A stretch of DNA of 64,000 nucleotides from Synergistaceae bacterium (GTDB lineage Bacteria; Synergistota; Synergistia; Synergistales; Aminobacteriaceae): NCBI GenBank assembly GCA_017450125.1, contig JAFSWZ010000017.1, forward strand, positions 62,001 to 126,000, written 5' to 3'. Positions 40,390 to 50,027 of the stretch are shown piece by piece. Position 1 is the first letter of the stretch; every line of letters starts with the position of its first letter. Below the pieces are notes generated by a model, which saw only the letters and a list, made by a program, of their open reading frames with translations, did no database searches and was not told the DNA's origin. The position numbers and the translations under genes were made by a program.

Positions 40390-41559
40390 ATGAAGAAGTT
40401 TTTGTGTGCACTGCTGCTCCTGAGCATGGCATCATCTGCCTTCGCTTCGGACTACGTCATCAGGATCTACTCCAACTCCAACTCCAGCGAGCGCGTTACG
40501 TGGCTCAAGAACGCCGCCAAAGAAGCGGGCTTCACGGTCAACCTCGACGACTCTACCGTCTACAAGGGAGACACCAGCGCAATCCAGCTCGCCAACGAGA
40601 ACAAGGACGGCGACGTAATTTTCGGCCTCAACGAAGTCCGCTGGTCTCAGCTCGTCAACGGCGACTATGAGAACATCCGCGTTCTCGACTGGACTCCGTC
40701 GTGGGCTGACAAGGTCGGAGAGTACAAGTATCCCGGCAAGGCATACGGCATCGTCATCCAGAACATCCTGATGCTCTACCGCAAGGACGAAGCGGGCACG
40801 AACGGCAAGGAGCTTCACTTCAAGCACTGGGCTGACCTCGTGAACTGCGGCTATAAGTGGTATCGTCAGGGGCGCGTCGGCGGAACAACCAACATGAACA
40901 TCAACAACGCAATGTTATACTCGTTCGCAGACCCGAAGTCTCCTGCGGGCGGAATTTCCGTAGAGGGCTGGAAAACTCTCTGGGCTTACTGCGCAAACGG
41001 AAACTTCACGGGAGATTCATACGGCTTTGACCCGCTCAACAGGGGAGATGTTCAGGTCAGCACGTTCTATTCATCGTCGCTCTATGGCAACATTGACGCG
41101 GCGGCTCAGTCCTCGAAGATTCCGCTGAAGGGCACTGTTGAGCCCGAGAACTGGGCACTTGTCGACATTGAGGACGGCACGTACTACATCGCAGAGTACA
41201 TCGGAGTCCTCGACAACCCCAAGCGCACAGCCGAGCAGACCGAGACCGTCAAGAAGTTCGCCGAGTGGTTCGGGAGCGCAGAAGTCCAGCGTGAGTGGTC
41301 GGAGGAGTTCGACTCGTACCCCTGCAACGTTGATGCAGTGGACTCCGTTCCGCCGATTTACGCGCTCAAGAACTGCGCACTCACGAAGGTTGAGGGCACA
41401 GACATGACTTACGCGGAATACGTCGGCGCGCATTCGTCGCAGTGGACAAACATAATGACCAATCTCGGCTTCTACTGGTCAGACAACGCCAACCCTCCCG
41501 CAGAACCTGACTGGAACAATCTTGACTGGGCAACCCTCACCCAGAAGCCCGCGAAGTAA
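40390..41559 (+). CDS. Secreted ABC-type solute-binding protein, orphan
   Basis: A 389-residue periplasmic binding protein: signal peptide (MKKFLCALLLLSMASSAFA) and a two-domain type II binding-protein fold (VIRIYSNSNSSERVTWL, DVIFGLNEVRW, YGIVIQNILMLYRKD, LVDIEDGTYYIAEYIGVL), most like iron/thiamine/phosphonate-type (AfuA) receptors. Four Cys residues are scattered through the mature part. No permease or ATPase gene is adjacent, so its transporter must lie elsewhere. Its stop overlaps the start of rlmB by one base (TAATG), which couples two unrelated functions. Confidence 0.85.
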   Translation: MKKFLCALLLLSMASSAFASDYVIRIYSNSNSSERVTWLKNAAKEAGFTVNLDDSTVYKGDTSAIQLANENKDGDVIFGLNEVRWSQLVNGDYENIRVLDWTPSWADKVGEYKYPGKAYGIVIQNILMLYRKDEAGTNGKELHFKHWADLVNCGYKWYRQGRVGGTTNMNINNAMLYSFADPKSPAGGISVEGWKTLWAYCANGNFTGDSYGFDPLNRGDVQVSTFYSSSLYGNIDAAAQSSKIPLKGTVEPENWALVDIEDGTYYIAEYIGVLDNPKRTAEQTETVKKFAEWFGSAEVQREWSEEFDSYPCNVDAVDSVPPIYALKNCALTKVEGTDMTYAEYVGAHSSQWTNIMTNLGFYWSDNANPPAEPDWNNLDWATLTQKPAK

Positions 41560-42299
41560 TGCCCGACGACATTTGCAGGGGACGCAAGCCGGTTATTGAC
41601 CTGTTAAGAAAATCCCCTTCACGCTGTGCCAAGCTCCTTATCGCAAACAACGTACGGCCTCCGTTCCTTGATGAGGTCATCGATGCGGCCAAGAGTGCGG
41701 GGGTAACGTTTCAGGTTGTTGCTCCGTCAGCACTCGACAAATTGGCGGGCGGGGAAAAACATCAGGGCGTAATCTGCCGACTGACTCAGGCCAAGACAGT
41801 GGAGCTTGAAGAGTTCCTGCGGGGGCTTGAGGGGAAGAAGTCCGCTCTTGTTGTCGTTCTCGACCACATAGAAGACCCGCACAATCTCGGTGCTGTGATT
41901 CGTTCGGCGGAAGCTGGCGGAGCGTCGGGGGTAATCAGCGCGAAAAGACGTTCTGCACTGCCCGGCGATACCGTCATCAAGACCAGCGCAGGTGCTTCGC
42001 TGAGGCTTCCCCTAATCACCGTCGCGAACATCACGCGCACGATTGAGCAGCTCAAGGCCGCGAACTTCTGGACTGTCGGGCTCGACGGAGGAGCAGAAGA
42101 CTCGTTGTGGAGTGAGAGTTTGCCTGAGAGGATGGCACTCGTTATCGGTGCGGAAGGCGAGGGGCTGTCGCGCCTTGTCGGAGAGACGTGCGACATCTTG
42201 AGGAGGATTCCCATAAAGCAGGAGGGAGTCAGTTCGCTGAATGCGAGTGTTGCTGCCGCGCTGGGCATCTTCGAGTGGTCAAGGGCTCATAATGTATAA
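41559..42299 (+). CDS. rlmB: TrmH-family 2'-O-ribose RNA methyltransferase (RlmB-like)
   Basis: A 246-residue SPOUT enzyme. The N-terminal L30e-like domain (RKPVIDLLRKS) is followed by motif 1 VVLDHIEDPHNLGAVIRSAEA, motif 2 LVIGAEGEGLSRLV and motif 3 IPIKQEGVSSLNASVAAAL, the trefoil-knot SAM site. RlmB methylates G2251 of 23S rRNA; a related tRNA or rRNA methylase cannot be excluded by eye. It is followed by gltX after 36 bp. Confidence 0.92.
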   Translation: MPDDICRGRKPVIDLLRKSPSRCAKLLIANNVRPPFLDEVIDAAKSAGVTFQVVAPSALDKLAGGEKHQGVICRLTQAKTVELEEFLRGLEGKKSALVVVLDHIEDPHNLGAVIRSAEAGGASGVISAKRRSALPGDTVIKTSAGASLRLPLITVANITRTIEQLKAANFWTVGLDGGAEDSLWSESLPERMALVIGAEGEGLSRLVGETCDILRRIPIKQEGVSSLNASVAAALGIFEWSRAHNV

Positions 42300-42335
42300 T
42301 TCCGTAGACACCACGAAACAGGAGGAAATATATAC

Positions 42336-43673
42336 ATGTCTGAAGTAAGAGTACGTTTCGCACCCAGCCCCACAGGCGCGCTCCACATCGGCGGGGGGCA
42401 TACGGCACTGTTCAACTGGCTGTGGGCAAGGCACTGCGGCGGAAAGTTCGTCCTGCGCATCGAGGATACTGACCTTGTGCGCTCGACGAAGGAATACGAG
42501 CAGACCATAATGTCCGGCATGGTGTGGCTCGGCCTCGACTGGGACGAAGGCCCGGACATCGGCGGAAACTACGGCCCCTACAGGCAGTCCGAACGCCTCG
42601 ACATTTACCGCGATTACGCGAACCAGCTCGTTGATGCGGGGAAGGCATACCGCGACGGCGAAGCAATAATCTTCCGTGTTGAGCCGGGACAGGATGCGTC
42701 ATTCAGGGATATAGTGTACGGACAGATAGACGTGAAGAGCGACGGCCTCAGGGAAAAAGACAGCGACAAGCTCAAGGACATAGTGATTATCAAGAGCGAC
42801 GGAATGCCCACATACAACTATGCTGTTGTAGTTGATGACCACCTCATGAGGATTTCGCACGTCATACGCGGCGAGGATCACATCTCCAACACTCCGAAGC
42901 AGATTCTGCTTTACCGTGCGTTAGGCTGGGAAGTCCCGGAGTTCGCGCACCTGCCGATGATTCTCGGGAACGACAAGAAGAAGCTCAGCAAACGGCACGG
43001 CGCAACGAGCATCTACGAGTACCGGGACATGGGCTACATGCCGGACTCGATGTTCAACTTCCTTGCGCTTCTGGGATGGTCAGCAGGGGACGACAAGGAG
43101 ATTTTCACGCGCGAGGAGGCCGCAAAGCTGTTCGAGCTTTCCCGCGTAACAAAGAAGTCATCCGTGTTCGACTTCGACAAGCTCAACCATATTAACCAGG
43201 AACACCTTAAGGCTCTTGCGCCGGATGTGAGGCTGTCGATGGTACGGCCTTTCTGGGAAGAAGCCGGGCTTCCTGTCGCTGAGGTTGAGGCAAAACGCGG
43301 GGTGAAGTACCTCGAGGACTCGTTGACCCTCATGGAAGGCAGAGGCAGGACGGCGAAGGAGATGGCGGAGTTCTCGGATTACTTCGTATCGTTCGAGCCC
43401 GTGAAGGCACGCTGGAACGCTGAGGGCATCGACGCGGAGAAGCTGAGGCCGTTCATGCAGGCGGTGTTTGCGGGAGAGTGCAAAGCAGGAGCGATGGAGG
43501 AGGCAGCCCGTGCGTGGGTTGGTGCTCACGAGGGCGCGAAGATGAAGGATTACGCAATGCCGTTGAGGTTCGCGCTTACGGGAATGAAGGTCAGCCCGGG
43601 CATCTTTGAGGTTGCCGAGCACTTGGGACGCGAAGAGTGCGAAGCTAGGCTGAAACACTACGGGTTGCTGTAA
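42336..43673 (+). CDS. gltX: Glutamyl-tRNA synthetase
   Basis: A 445-residue class I synthetase: FAPSPTGALHIGGGHTALFNW contains the HIGH motif (HIGG), RIEDTD is conserved, DDHLMRISHVIRGEDHISNTPKQ is split over the catalytic domain, and the KMSKS motif is KKLSKRHG. The anticodon-binding domain is helical and slightly short compared with the usual 465-490. AGGAGG precedes the ATG. It may charge tRNA-Glu, and tRNA-Gln if a transamidase exists. Confidence 0.97.
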   Translation: MSEVRVRFAPSPTGALHIGGGHTALFNWLWARHCGGKFVLRIEDTDLVRSTKEYEQTIMSGMVWLGLDWDEGPDIGGNYGPYRQSERLDIYRDYANQLVDAGKAYRDGEAIIFRVEPGQDASFRDIVYGQIDVKSDGLREKDSDKLKDIVIIKSDGMPTYNYAVVVDDHLMRISHVIRGEDHISNTPKQILLYRALGWEVPEFAHLPMILGNDKKKLSKRHGATSIYEYRDMGYMPDSMFNFLALLGWSAGDDKEIFTREEAAKLFELSRVTKKSSVFDFDKLNHINQEHLKALAPDVRLSMVRPFWEEAGLPVAEVEAKRGVKYLEDSLTLMEGRGRTAKEMAEFSDYFVSFEPVKARWNAEGIDAEKLRPFMQAVFAGECKAGAMEEAARAWVGAHEGAKMKDYAMPLRFALTGMKVSPGIFEVAEHLGREECEARLKHYGLL

Positions 43674-43679
43674 AAGTTG

Positions 43680-43715
43680 CGCAGGCTTGGGAGAAGTTCA
43701 CCGGCCTGCGTTTTT
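43680..43715 (+). terminator. Rho-independent terminator of gltX
   Basis: CGCAGGC (43680-43686) pairs with GCCTGCG (43704-43710), followed by TTTTT on the plus strand, 7 bp after the gltX stop. The minus-strand RM remnant ends within it. Confidence 0.85.
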
Positions 43716-44633
43716 CTTCTCAAGCTCTTTGCCGTACAGCGTGAAGAGTTCCGCCGCAATGTCCTCCTCGCTGATTCCCTTCGGCCAGCCGTAAGCCTCA
43801 ATCACTGCCGCATCATTCTCCTGATGTGCCCGCCTCAAGTCCTGCGGCATACTCACTTCATCATAGAGATCCGCAAACGTGCACTCGGGGTGTTTTGCGC
43901 GCGCGTCAAGGATTGCCTGCCCGGTCAGCTCAATTTTGCGCGTCTGGAGCGGTGAAGACATCGGCCATATGAACGTGTTGTACACAATCGTGCTGCTGTA
44001 GCGGTAATCCACGCGTAGCCGTCCGCAGACCCTGCGCATCCAGCTCATGTGTGCGCTCGAGGTCAGAACCCCGAAGTGGTAGGGCGTTGCGTTGGGCAGG
44101 GAGAAAGCGGCGTTGGTTACTATTACATCAGGAGAGACATAGCCCATCGGGACATACATTCTTTCCTTCGAAGAATGACAAGGAATCAGCAGATAGTTCG
44201 TTGTCGGCTGCCTATGGCCTTGAAAGAGGTGGGGTGTCTCCGCGCTCTTCCGCGTTCCTTCGTCCGTGCTGGCAAGGCGAAATTCTTTGACCCTCTTCAC
44301 CCGTTCATGCAGAATCTTTGACCTCTTTATGTCAGCAGGGGAAGCATCTACCAGCCAGAAGCAGTAACGCTCTATCCCTTGAATGAACTCTTTAGAGCCG
44401 TATACTCTCCTGATGAATTTCTCGAGGCCGGGTTCTTTCTTGAGCACAGCGTCTCGTTCTTCAGGAGTCATGAAGAGGTTTCCGCCGTCAGCAGGCTTGC
44501 TTCCGTATACCATTCTGTGAACTGTCCGGCATCTGCAGAACCACTCAGCGGCTCCCTCGTCGCCGAAAGCGTATTCTTCTCCCGTGTTGTCGAAGCTGAC
44601 CGTCCACACCGGGCCTGTGTACCATTCCGCCAC
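43698..44633 (-). pseudogene. C-terminal remnant of an MmeI-type DNA methyltransferase
   Basis: A 311-residue ORF resembling only the last third of type IIL/MmeI-like restriction-modification proteins, i.e. target-recognition and C-terminal regions: SKPADGGNLFMTPEERDAV, IRRVYGSKEFIQGIERYCFWL, and LTSSAHMSWMRRVCGRL followed by STIVYNTFIWP. The ATPase/methylase part with the SAM and catalytic motifs (NPPY) is absent; full-length members are about 900 residues. It sits against the gltX terminator. Most likely a decayed remnant of a defence gene; a stand-alone specificity role is less likely. Confidence 0.65.
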
Positions 44634-44697
44634 AATGAATCAAGCTCCCTCGTGTTAATCTCTAACCTTGCAGGGTTATCATAACACGTGCGCTCTG

Positions 44698-45641
44698 CTA
44701 AATCTGTATGGCCGCATCAACCATGTTTGAGGTGTCCGTGCCGTTGCAGTACCGGCAGGCTTCCATGTATCGCGGAAAACAGCAGTACCTCATGAGTGCC
44801 TTCCTGCGCTCAGAAGCATTCTTGTAGTCCCCGAGCACGAGATAATCTCCCTCACCTGCAGTGAAGCCCTGAATTTCCGGCGCGTTGTTCCCGCGTGAAC
44901 ATCTTGCGAGCTGTCCCCTCTCGAGCGTCAGGCATCCCTTGAACGCACAAGACTCGTAGCGTCTCCTGAGAGCCCGGCCGTCAACTGCATCATAATCACC
45001 GGTATTCACGCCGCCGCAGTTGAACCAGCGTCCGTTTTCGCCGGCAAACAGGTACATTCTGTAGTGTATTTCGTGCTCTTGAAGGAATGAGACAAGCTGA
45101 CGGGTTTTGTGGGGTGTAATGTTGTAGTCGCTTATCCTGACGTTTACGCCGTTTGACTTGATGATGGAGGCAGGCTCATCATTGGGAAGGATCGTACCGT
45201 TAGTTGCAATGTCTATATCAGTAATAGTACCCCCCCCCCCATGCGTAATTCACGCAAAAACTGTATGAGTTTCCCGAGCTCAGAATACAGGAAGGGTTCG
45301 CCGCCCTGAATCTGTACTATACGGATGCTGTCTACGCTCTCCGCAAGCATGGTCATCCATCCGCTGAGTTCCTCAAAGCTGTAACGCATGAACTTTGAGG
45401 GTGAATATGGCGCGAAATTCCCGCAGTCCCGGCACTTGTAGCTGCAGGCTTGGCCGGTGCTGATTACCAGATTGCTGATTCGGAATGGGATAACGCGGCT
45501 GACCGTGAGAAGATACTTCAGGCTTCTTGCTGCCTTGCTCCATCTCACGCAACGGTAAATCTTTCTGGCCGAATCATGAAGCCCGTGAATGTGCGTTACA
45601 CGTTCAACATTCTTCAGCATTGAAGATAAATGTTTGGGCAC
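44698..45641 (-). pseudogene. Radical SAM protein split at a homopolymeric G11 tract
   Basis: The minus strand encodes a radical SAM protein in two frames. The first part (from 45641) has the cluster motif ACSYKCRDCGNFAPYSP (C-x3-C-x2-C) and QGGEPFLYSELGKLI. After LRELRM a run of 11 G (45240-45230) shifts the frame, and the protein ends after GGGVLLLI (142 residues). In the next frame, open through the tract, the expected continuation follows: GTITDIDIATNGTILPNDE and a Cys-rich C-terminus (CAFKGCLTLERGQLARC, RYCCFPRYMEACRYC) to 44698. Tract lengths of 9 or 12 G would restore about 314 residues. The family resembles radical SAM/SPASM enzymes of surface-glycan clusters. It may be an on/off switch or a sequencing error in the tract. 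Confidence 0.8.
45230..45240. repeat. Homopolymer of 11 C (11 G on the coding strand)
   Basis: The tract lies within the radical SAM coding region, immediately after codons for LRELRM. Slippage of one base changes whether the full protein is made. Confidence 0.95.
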
Positions 45642-45689
45642 TTAACACCAATCCTTTCCGTGTGGTTCAGCCGCTATTATACCAGCCTG

Positions 45690-46523
45690 CTAATGCCCGT
45701 GAGGCGTAACGTCGAGCATCGCCTTCTCGTAAACGAGGTCAGACCTCAGCATTACGGTGAAACACGCGCTCAAAGGTATAATCGCCAGCCATATGGTTTT
45801 CTCCAGAAGGTACGGGCTCAGTGCCGTAACTATTGCCCCTCCGGCGAAGAACGCAAGGATAATCTTTGCGTGGCGGGCAATTTTCGCGCGGGCTTCTGAT
45901 TCGGGCTCGTGGTGGCGGTTCATGTGCGGAAGCCTCATGCCTATATGCCGCTCCAGTTCTGCCTGAGCTTCCGCATTCTTCTCGTAACGCCGGATTATTC
46001 CCGCGAGGCTTATTCCTATCTGCCGGACGTGGTTGGTTACGAACGTTGTAGCCATTGGCACGCCCTCAGCCTGCCGGAAAGTGTTGAACTGCATTGCGCA
46101 CAGGAAGTTGATGATGACCTGCGCAATCTGATCCGGCCACGTGAAGGGCATGAAGCCTATCAGGAACAGCACGACGATTTCAATCCCGACAAGGAGAGTA
46201 TCCCAGCGTATGAAGTGCGTCTGCTTGACCTTCTCCGGCAGAATCTCCGACAGTATCGTCCCGAGAATGTATGCTGTCATCGGAATGAAGTAGTAGAACG
46301 CCCGCCCGAACTCTCCGCGTCCGAAAGCCGCCGCCATCTTCACGATGTTTCCCGTCTGCGCGTTGGAGAAAACCTCGCCTCTGAGGTTGTAGGTGTAGAG
46401 CCCCATCATTCCGCCCGCGATTGTGAGCAGCTCAAAGATGTAGTACTTCTCGCACGTAAGGTAGAACTCTCTGTGAAGCTCGTTGTGTTTCTCGCGCTGT
46501 TTGTCGCTCTTAAGCTCCTGCAT
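45690..46523 (-). CDS. YoaK / DUF1275 family membrane protein
   Basis: A 277-residue membrane protein with the DUF1275 pattern: GGMMGLYTYNLRGEVFSNAQTGNIVKMAAAF, FLCAMQFNTFRQ and VPMATTFVTNHVRQ, with about six hydrophobic segments. The C-terminus has an extra cytoplasmic helical stretch (YEKNAEAQAELERHIG). The family's role is unknown, though some members affect stress tolerance. It overlaps the helicase gene's stop by 14 bp. Confidence 0.88.
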   Translation of the reverse strand: MQELKSDKQREKHNELHREFYLTCEKYYIFELLTIAGGMMGLYTYNLRGEVFSNAQTGNIVKMAAAFGRGEFGRAFYYFIPMTAYILGTILSEILPEKVKQTHFIRWDTLLVGIEIVVLFLIGFMPFTWPDQIAQVIINFLCAMQFNTFRQAEGVPMATTFVTNHVRQIGISLAGIIRRYEKNAEAQAELERHIGMRLPHMNRHHEPESEARAKIARHAKIILAFFAGGAIVTALSPYLLEKTIWLAIIPLSACFTVMLRSDLVYEKAMLDVTPHGH

Positions 46524-49500
46524 TGCATTTCACGCATCCTTTCTTGAACGGGCACATTCCGCAGTGTCCGTGATTTGGTGTGTACGGTCCTGAACCGCAG
46601 ATTTCTGCCGCCCCCTCGATTCTGGCGCGGATACCCTCAAAGCCGGTTATGGCTCTCTCCTTGACCTCGCCTTCTCTGAGGAAAGCTATTGATGTGTTCA
46701 CGCACTCTGCTCCGGTCTGAAGGTGTCTGACGAACGCATAGAAGTCCAGCTGTGATTCGTACAGTCCTGGAGGGGTGTTGTCTATGCTCGTAATCTTGTA
46801 GTCCGCTATGCTGTCGCCCCATACCGCGTCGATTGCTCCGGCAAGAGCTGTCGAATCGTTGAGCCTCAGGCGGAATGACCGTTCACGCTCTACGTTCTGA
46901 GTCCTTACGGTGATTCCCAGCGGGCTTTCCGCAAACTTCATGAGCCATTCACCGAGAGCCTTCTTGTCGCCGTTCCGCCATACACCGCGCAGTGATGCCG
47001 GTATCTGCGTGAGGGCTTCTTGGTCGTAGAGCAGGTGCTGTAACTGTGCCGCGAAGTCGTCGCCTTTCGGCCATCGTGCTAATACCCAGTGCGCGAGGCT
47101 TCCGAGTTCCGCTCCTCCGACGTAACCATCATCATAATCCTCTGCCTTCTCTGACGGAGACTCCCACGACAGGCTGAGCCCCTGCCTGTAGCTCCTCCTC
47201 CACGCGAACGGACACCACTCGAACAGCGAGAACGAGCTCGCCGAAATCTGCCGTAACGGTGTAACTGCCTTGACGGTGTTCACGGGACGCGGAGCTTCTC
47301 CGTTCCCTTCCTGATTCTTGGCCGGAATCTCCCAGTCCTCCAGACCGTCAGCAGGGATTGCCTGAATGCCATCATCTGTGTGATCCTTAAGGAGCTTTGT
47401 CCACGTGTGCCTGTGCGGAGTTTCTGTCTTTGCATCAATCAGCCCGCAGAACACCAAGCTGTCCTGTGCCCTCGTCGCGGCAACGTAGAACAGCCTCGTC
47501 TGCTCCTCGTCTTCCCCCTGCTCTGAGAGAACGGACTCCCAAGCGACAAGTTTCGGCTTGATGTCCTTGCCGTCCTTGACTTCGTCGGGGTAATCAGTGA
47601 AGACTAGGCCAAGCTCACGCGACGGCCTCAGCGAGTCATTGTCCGGCCTCTTCCTCACCCTCTGGTCGAACACCACAGCAACAGGGTACTCGAGACCCTT
47701 CGCCGAATGCACCGAACCCAGACGTACAGCGTCCTCGTTGTCGTCGTGCCACGCCGGCTCCTCGTAGTCTGCCTCGCTGCTCACCGAACGCGTCAGCCAC
47801 GAAGCGCACGCATTGAGGCTCGCAGTTCCTGTCCGCTGGAAGTCGCGCGCAATGTTCACCGCAAGCCTAACGTTCCGCAGTACCCTCATCCTCTCGTCCT
47901 CAGGGTAACACGACAGCCACGACCTGTCGCGGTCAAAGAGTGCGAGCAGTCCCGCAGCTCCCTCGACTTCACCGACAAGAGCATAGTACTCGAGCCGCGA
48001 ATAAGCCTCAGGAAGCCTCGTGCGTATAAGCTCTATGGGGCGCGTGTCTTCGTCCGCAAGCGTGAGACAGGCTACAGCGTCCTCCTCGCTGACTCCCGAG
48101 AACGGAGACATAAGCCAGCCAGCGACCGCAAAATCATCGTTCATGCCGGAGGCCGCACGCATAAGGCACACAACGTCGCTTATCTCGCCTCTGGTGAAAA
48201 AGCCGGTGCTCTTGTCGCGGATGGACTTTATCCCGAAGCGGCTCAGAGCTTCCTCGAGGATTGGGAACACCGAGCGCGACGGTGTCAGTATCGCGAAGTC
48301 AGAGTACTTCACCTCGCGTACTATCCTCGCTTTCTTGTCCCAGACAGTGAACTTGTTGTGTACCCACCCGTAAATCTCCTTCGCTAGTTCGTCGGCAAGG
48401 TTCTTCCTGCTCTCCTCGAGTGTGTCTCTGGTGTCTTCGGCGAGAATCAGCGTGAATGTCGGCATGTCCCCGTAAGCCCTGCTCACGTGATTAAGCATGC
48501 TGTAGCTGAGGCTGCTCATCAGCGGAGACTTGCCCAGACCGTTAATCCATATTGCCGAAAAGAGAGCGTTAATCTCCGCCAGCAGTCCACTTCTTGTCCT
48601 GAAGCTCGTATCTAGTTTGACGGCGCGGTTCGATTCCTTTATCGTCTCGGCAAAAAGCGACGGGTCTGCGTGCCTGAACCTGTATATTGACTGCTTGGGG
48701 TCTCCTACGGCGAAGAGGCTCGTATCTTCAAGCTGAAGCGAGGTTATCATCTTGTACTGCAGAGGGTCAGTGTCTTGGAACTCATCCACCAGAATATGTC
48801 GGAACTTTCGCTTTATGCCGCCGGTACTGATGGCCTCGCGTGCGTGATTAATCATGTCGGAGAAAGATAGGAGGCCGCGTTTGCGCTTCATGATGTCCCA
48901 CATTCCCCACGAGAGAGCACAGAACGTCAGCAGAGTTTTGCGCATCCTGAGCTCTTCGTCTGTCATGGCATCGCCGAAGCTCTTGGTTGCCGCGAGAATC
49001 CTTGATGAACGCGTACCCCTCCACGTGCTCAGGCTCATGTTGATGACAGGGCTTACGTTCCTTGCGCTGGAAACGCTTTTGCCGTCCCTTATCTCCATGT
49101 AGAAGTCATGCTCACTCACTGTACCAGCATTGAGGGCAGCAATCAGATTGTTGAGGTTGTCGCCGGGCGTGCCCGGTGTGGCAGTCCCGAGAACTAGGCC
49201 TGCCCAGTAGGTTGCGACATCATGCCATTCTTCGGAGAGTATGTCGAACACCTTAGGCTGTGTGGTGTTGATCATGCCGTTGTCCTCTGCCCAGCCCAGC
49301 ATCTCCTGCCACGTCCTGCCGGAAGACGCATGAAGGTCTGCTGTCTTCTTCGCGAACTCCGCGAGCTTGTCCGACTTCCACTTGGCCACAGCCGCAGCAA
49401 AATCCTTGTCGCCGTCGAGAAACGCCGCCGCTTTCTGGAGCTCCGCATTGCCGTAATGTGTCGCCATCTCCCTGAACCTGCCGAACTCTGCGGCATTCTT

Positions 49501-49926
49501 GATGTCGTCCCAGAAGTCGTCTTCCTGCTGCTGTGTGATGACCGACGCTGCCGGGTCAATGTCGAGGTTGAGGCCGGACTCCCGGATGTACCTTGCGGCG
49601 AAAGAATGTATCGTTGAGATCCACAAGTCAGCGAGCCCGTCGAGGATAGCTTTGCGCCTCTCGGGTGTCTCGAAGTCGTCTAGTGCTTCCTCTATGCGGG
49701 ATGTTATGCGGGACTTCATCTCTGCGGCGGCGGCCTCTGTGTAGGTCAGCGTGAGAATGTCCCGGGGCAGAAGAGTGTCATCCTCCTGCAGAAGCCGGAG
49801 GTAGCGTTCCGTGAGAACCCATGTCTTGCCTGTCCCTGCTCCTGCTTCGACGGTTATTGTCGGGTAATTTGCTGTTATTGCCTCAGCCTGACCCTTCGGG
49901 GTGCCGGGCGGCAGCGTGAATGTCAT
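46510..49926 (-). CDS. AddA/RecB-like UvrD helicase-nuclease with C-terminal Cys cluster
   Basis: A 1138-residue SF1A helicase fused to a nuclease. Walker A is EAGAGTGKTWVLTERY, motif Ia TLTYTEAAAAEM, motif II HILVDEFQDTDP, motif III VGDPKQSIYRFRHADPS, motif V GSVHSAKGLEYPVAVV, motif VI RLFYVAATRAQDSLV. The C-terminus has a RecB-type PD-(D/E)xK nuclease (LAGAIDAVWGDSIADYKITS) followed by CGMCPFKKGCVKC, which with an earlier Cys could hold an iron-sulfur cluster as in AddB. No AddB or RecC partner gene is adjacent. It probably processes double-strand breaks. Confidence 0.9.
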   Translation of the reverse strand: MTFTLPPGTPKGQAEAITANYPTITVEAGAGTGKTWVLTERYLRLLQEDDTLLPRDILTLTYTEAAAAEMKSRITSRIEEALDDFETPERRKAILDGLADLWISTIHSFAARYIRESGLNLDIDPAASVITQQQEDDFWDDIKNAAEFGRFREMATHYGNAELQKAAAFLDGDKDFAAAVAKWKSDKLAEFAKKTADLHASSGRTWQEMLGWAEDNGMINTTQPKVFDILSEEWHDVATYWAGLVLGTATPGTPGDNLNNLIAALNAGTVSEHDFYMEIRDGKSVSSARNVSPVINMSLSTWRGTRSSRILAATKSFGDAMTDEELRMRKTLLTFCALSWGMWDIMKRKRGLLSFSDMINHAREAISTGGIKRKFRHILVDEFQDTDPLQYKMITSLQLEDTSLFAVGDPKQSIYRFRHADPSLFAETIKESNRAVKLDTSFRTRSGLLAEINALFSAIWINGLGKSPLMSSLSYSMLNHVSRAYGDMPTFTLILAEDTRDTLEESRKNLADELAKEIYGWVHNKFTVWDKKARIVREVKYSDFAILTPSRSVFPILEEALSRFGIKSIRDKSTGFFTRGEISDVVCLMRAASGMNDDFAVAGWLMSPFSGVSEEDAVACLTLADEDTRPIELIRTRLPEAYSRLEYYALVGEVEGAAGLLALFDRDRSWLSCYPEDERMRVLRNVRLAVNIARDFQRTGTASLNACASWLTRSVSSEADYEEPAWHDDNEDAVRLGSVHSAKGLEYPVAVVFDQRVRKRPDNDSLRPSRELGLVFTDYPDEVKDGKDIKPKLVAWESVLSEQGEDEEQTRLFYVAATRAQDSLVFCGLIDAKTETPHRHTWTKLLKDHTDDGIQAIPADGLEDWEIPAKNQEGNGEAPRPVNTVKAVTPLRQISASSFSLFEWCPFAWRRSYRQGLSLSWESPSEKAEDYDDGYVGGAELGSLAHWVLARWPKGDDFAAQLQHLLYDQEALTQIPASLRGVWRNGDKKALGEWLMKFAESPLGITVRTQNVERERSFRLRLNDSTALAGAIDAVWGDSIADYKITSIDNTPPGLYESQLDFYAFVRHLQTGAECVNTSIAFLREGEVKERAITGFEGIRARIEGAAEICGSGPYTPNHGHCGMCPFKKGCVKCNAGA

Positions 49927-49971
49927 GAAGTATTCTCCTTTCGGTGCGTGTAATGGGGTATATTATGGCAC

Positions 49972-50003
49972 AAAAAAACCGGCTCGGGTTTCCCCTGCCG
50001 GCT
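49972..50003 (-). terminator. Terminator of the ferredoxin gene
   Basis: CCGGC (49979-49983) pairs with GCCGG (49997-50001), with an inner GGG/CCC pair. A run of seven T follows on the minus strand (49978-49972). Confidence 0.8.
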
Positions 50004-50027
50004 GTGAACTGCCTTGTTGGTTGTGAG

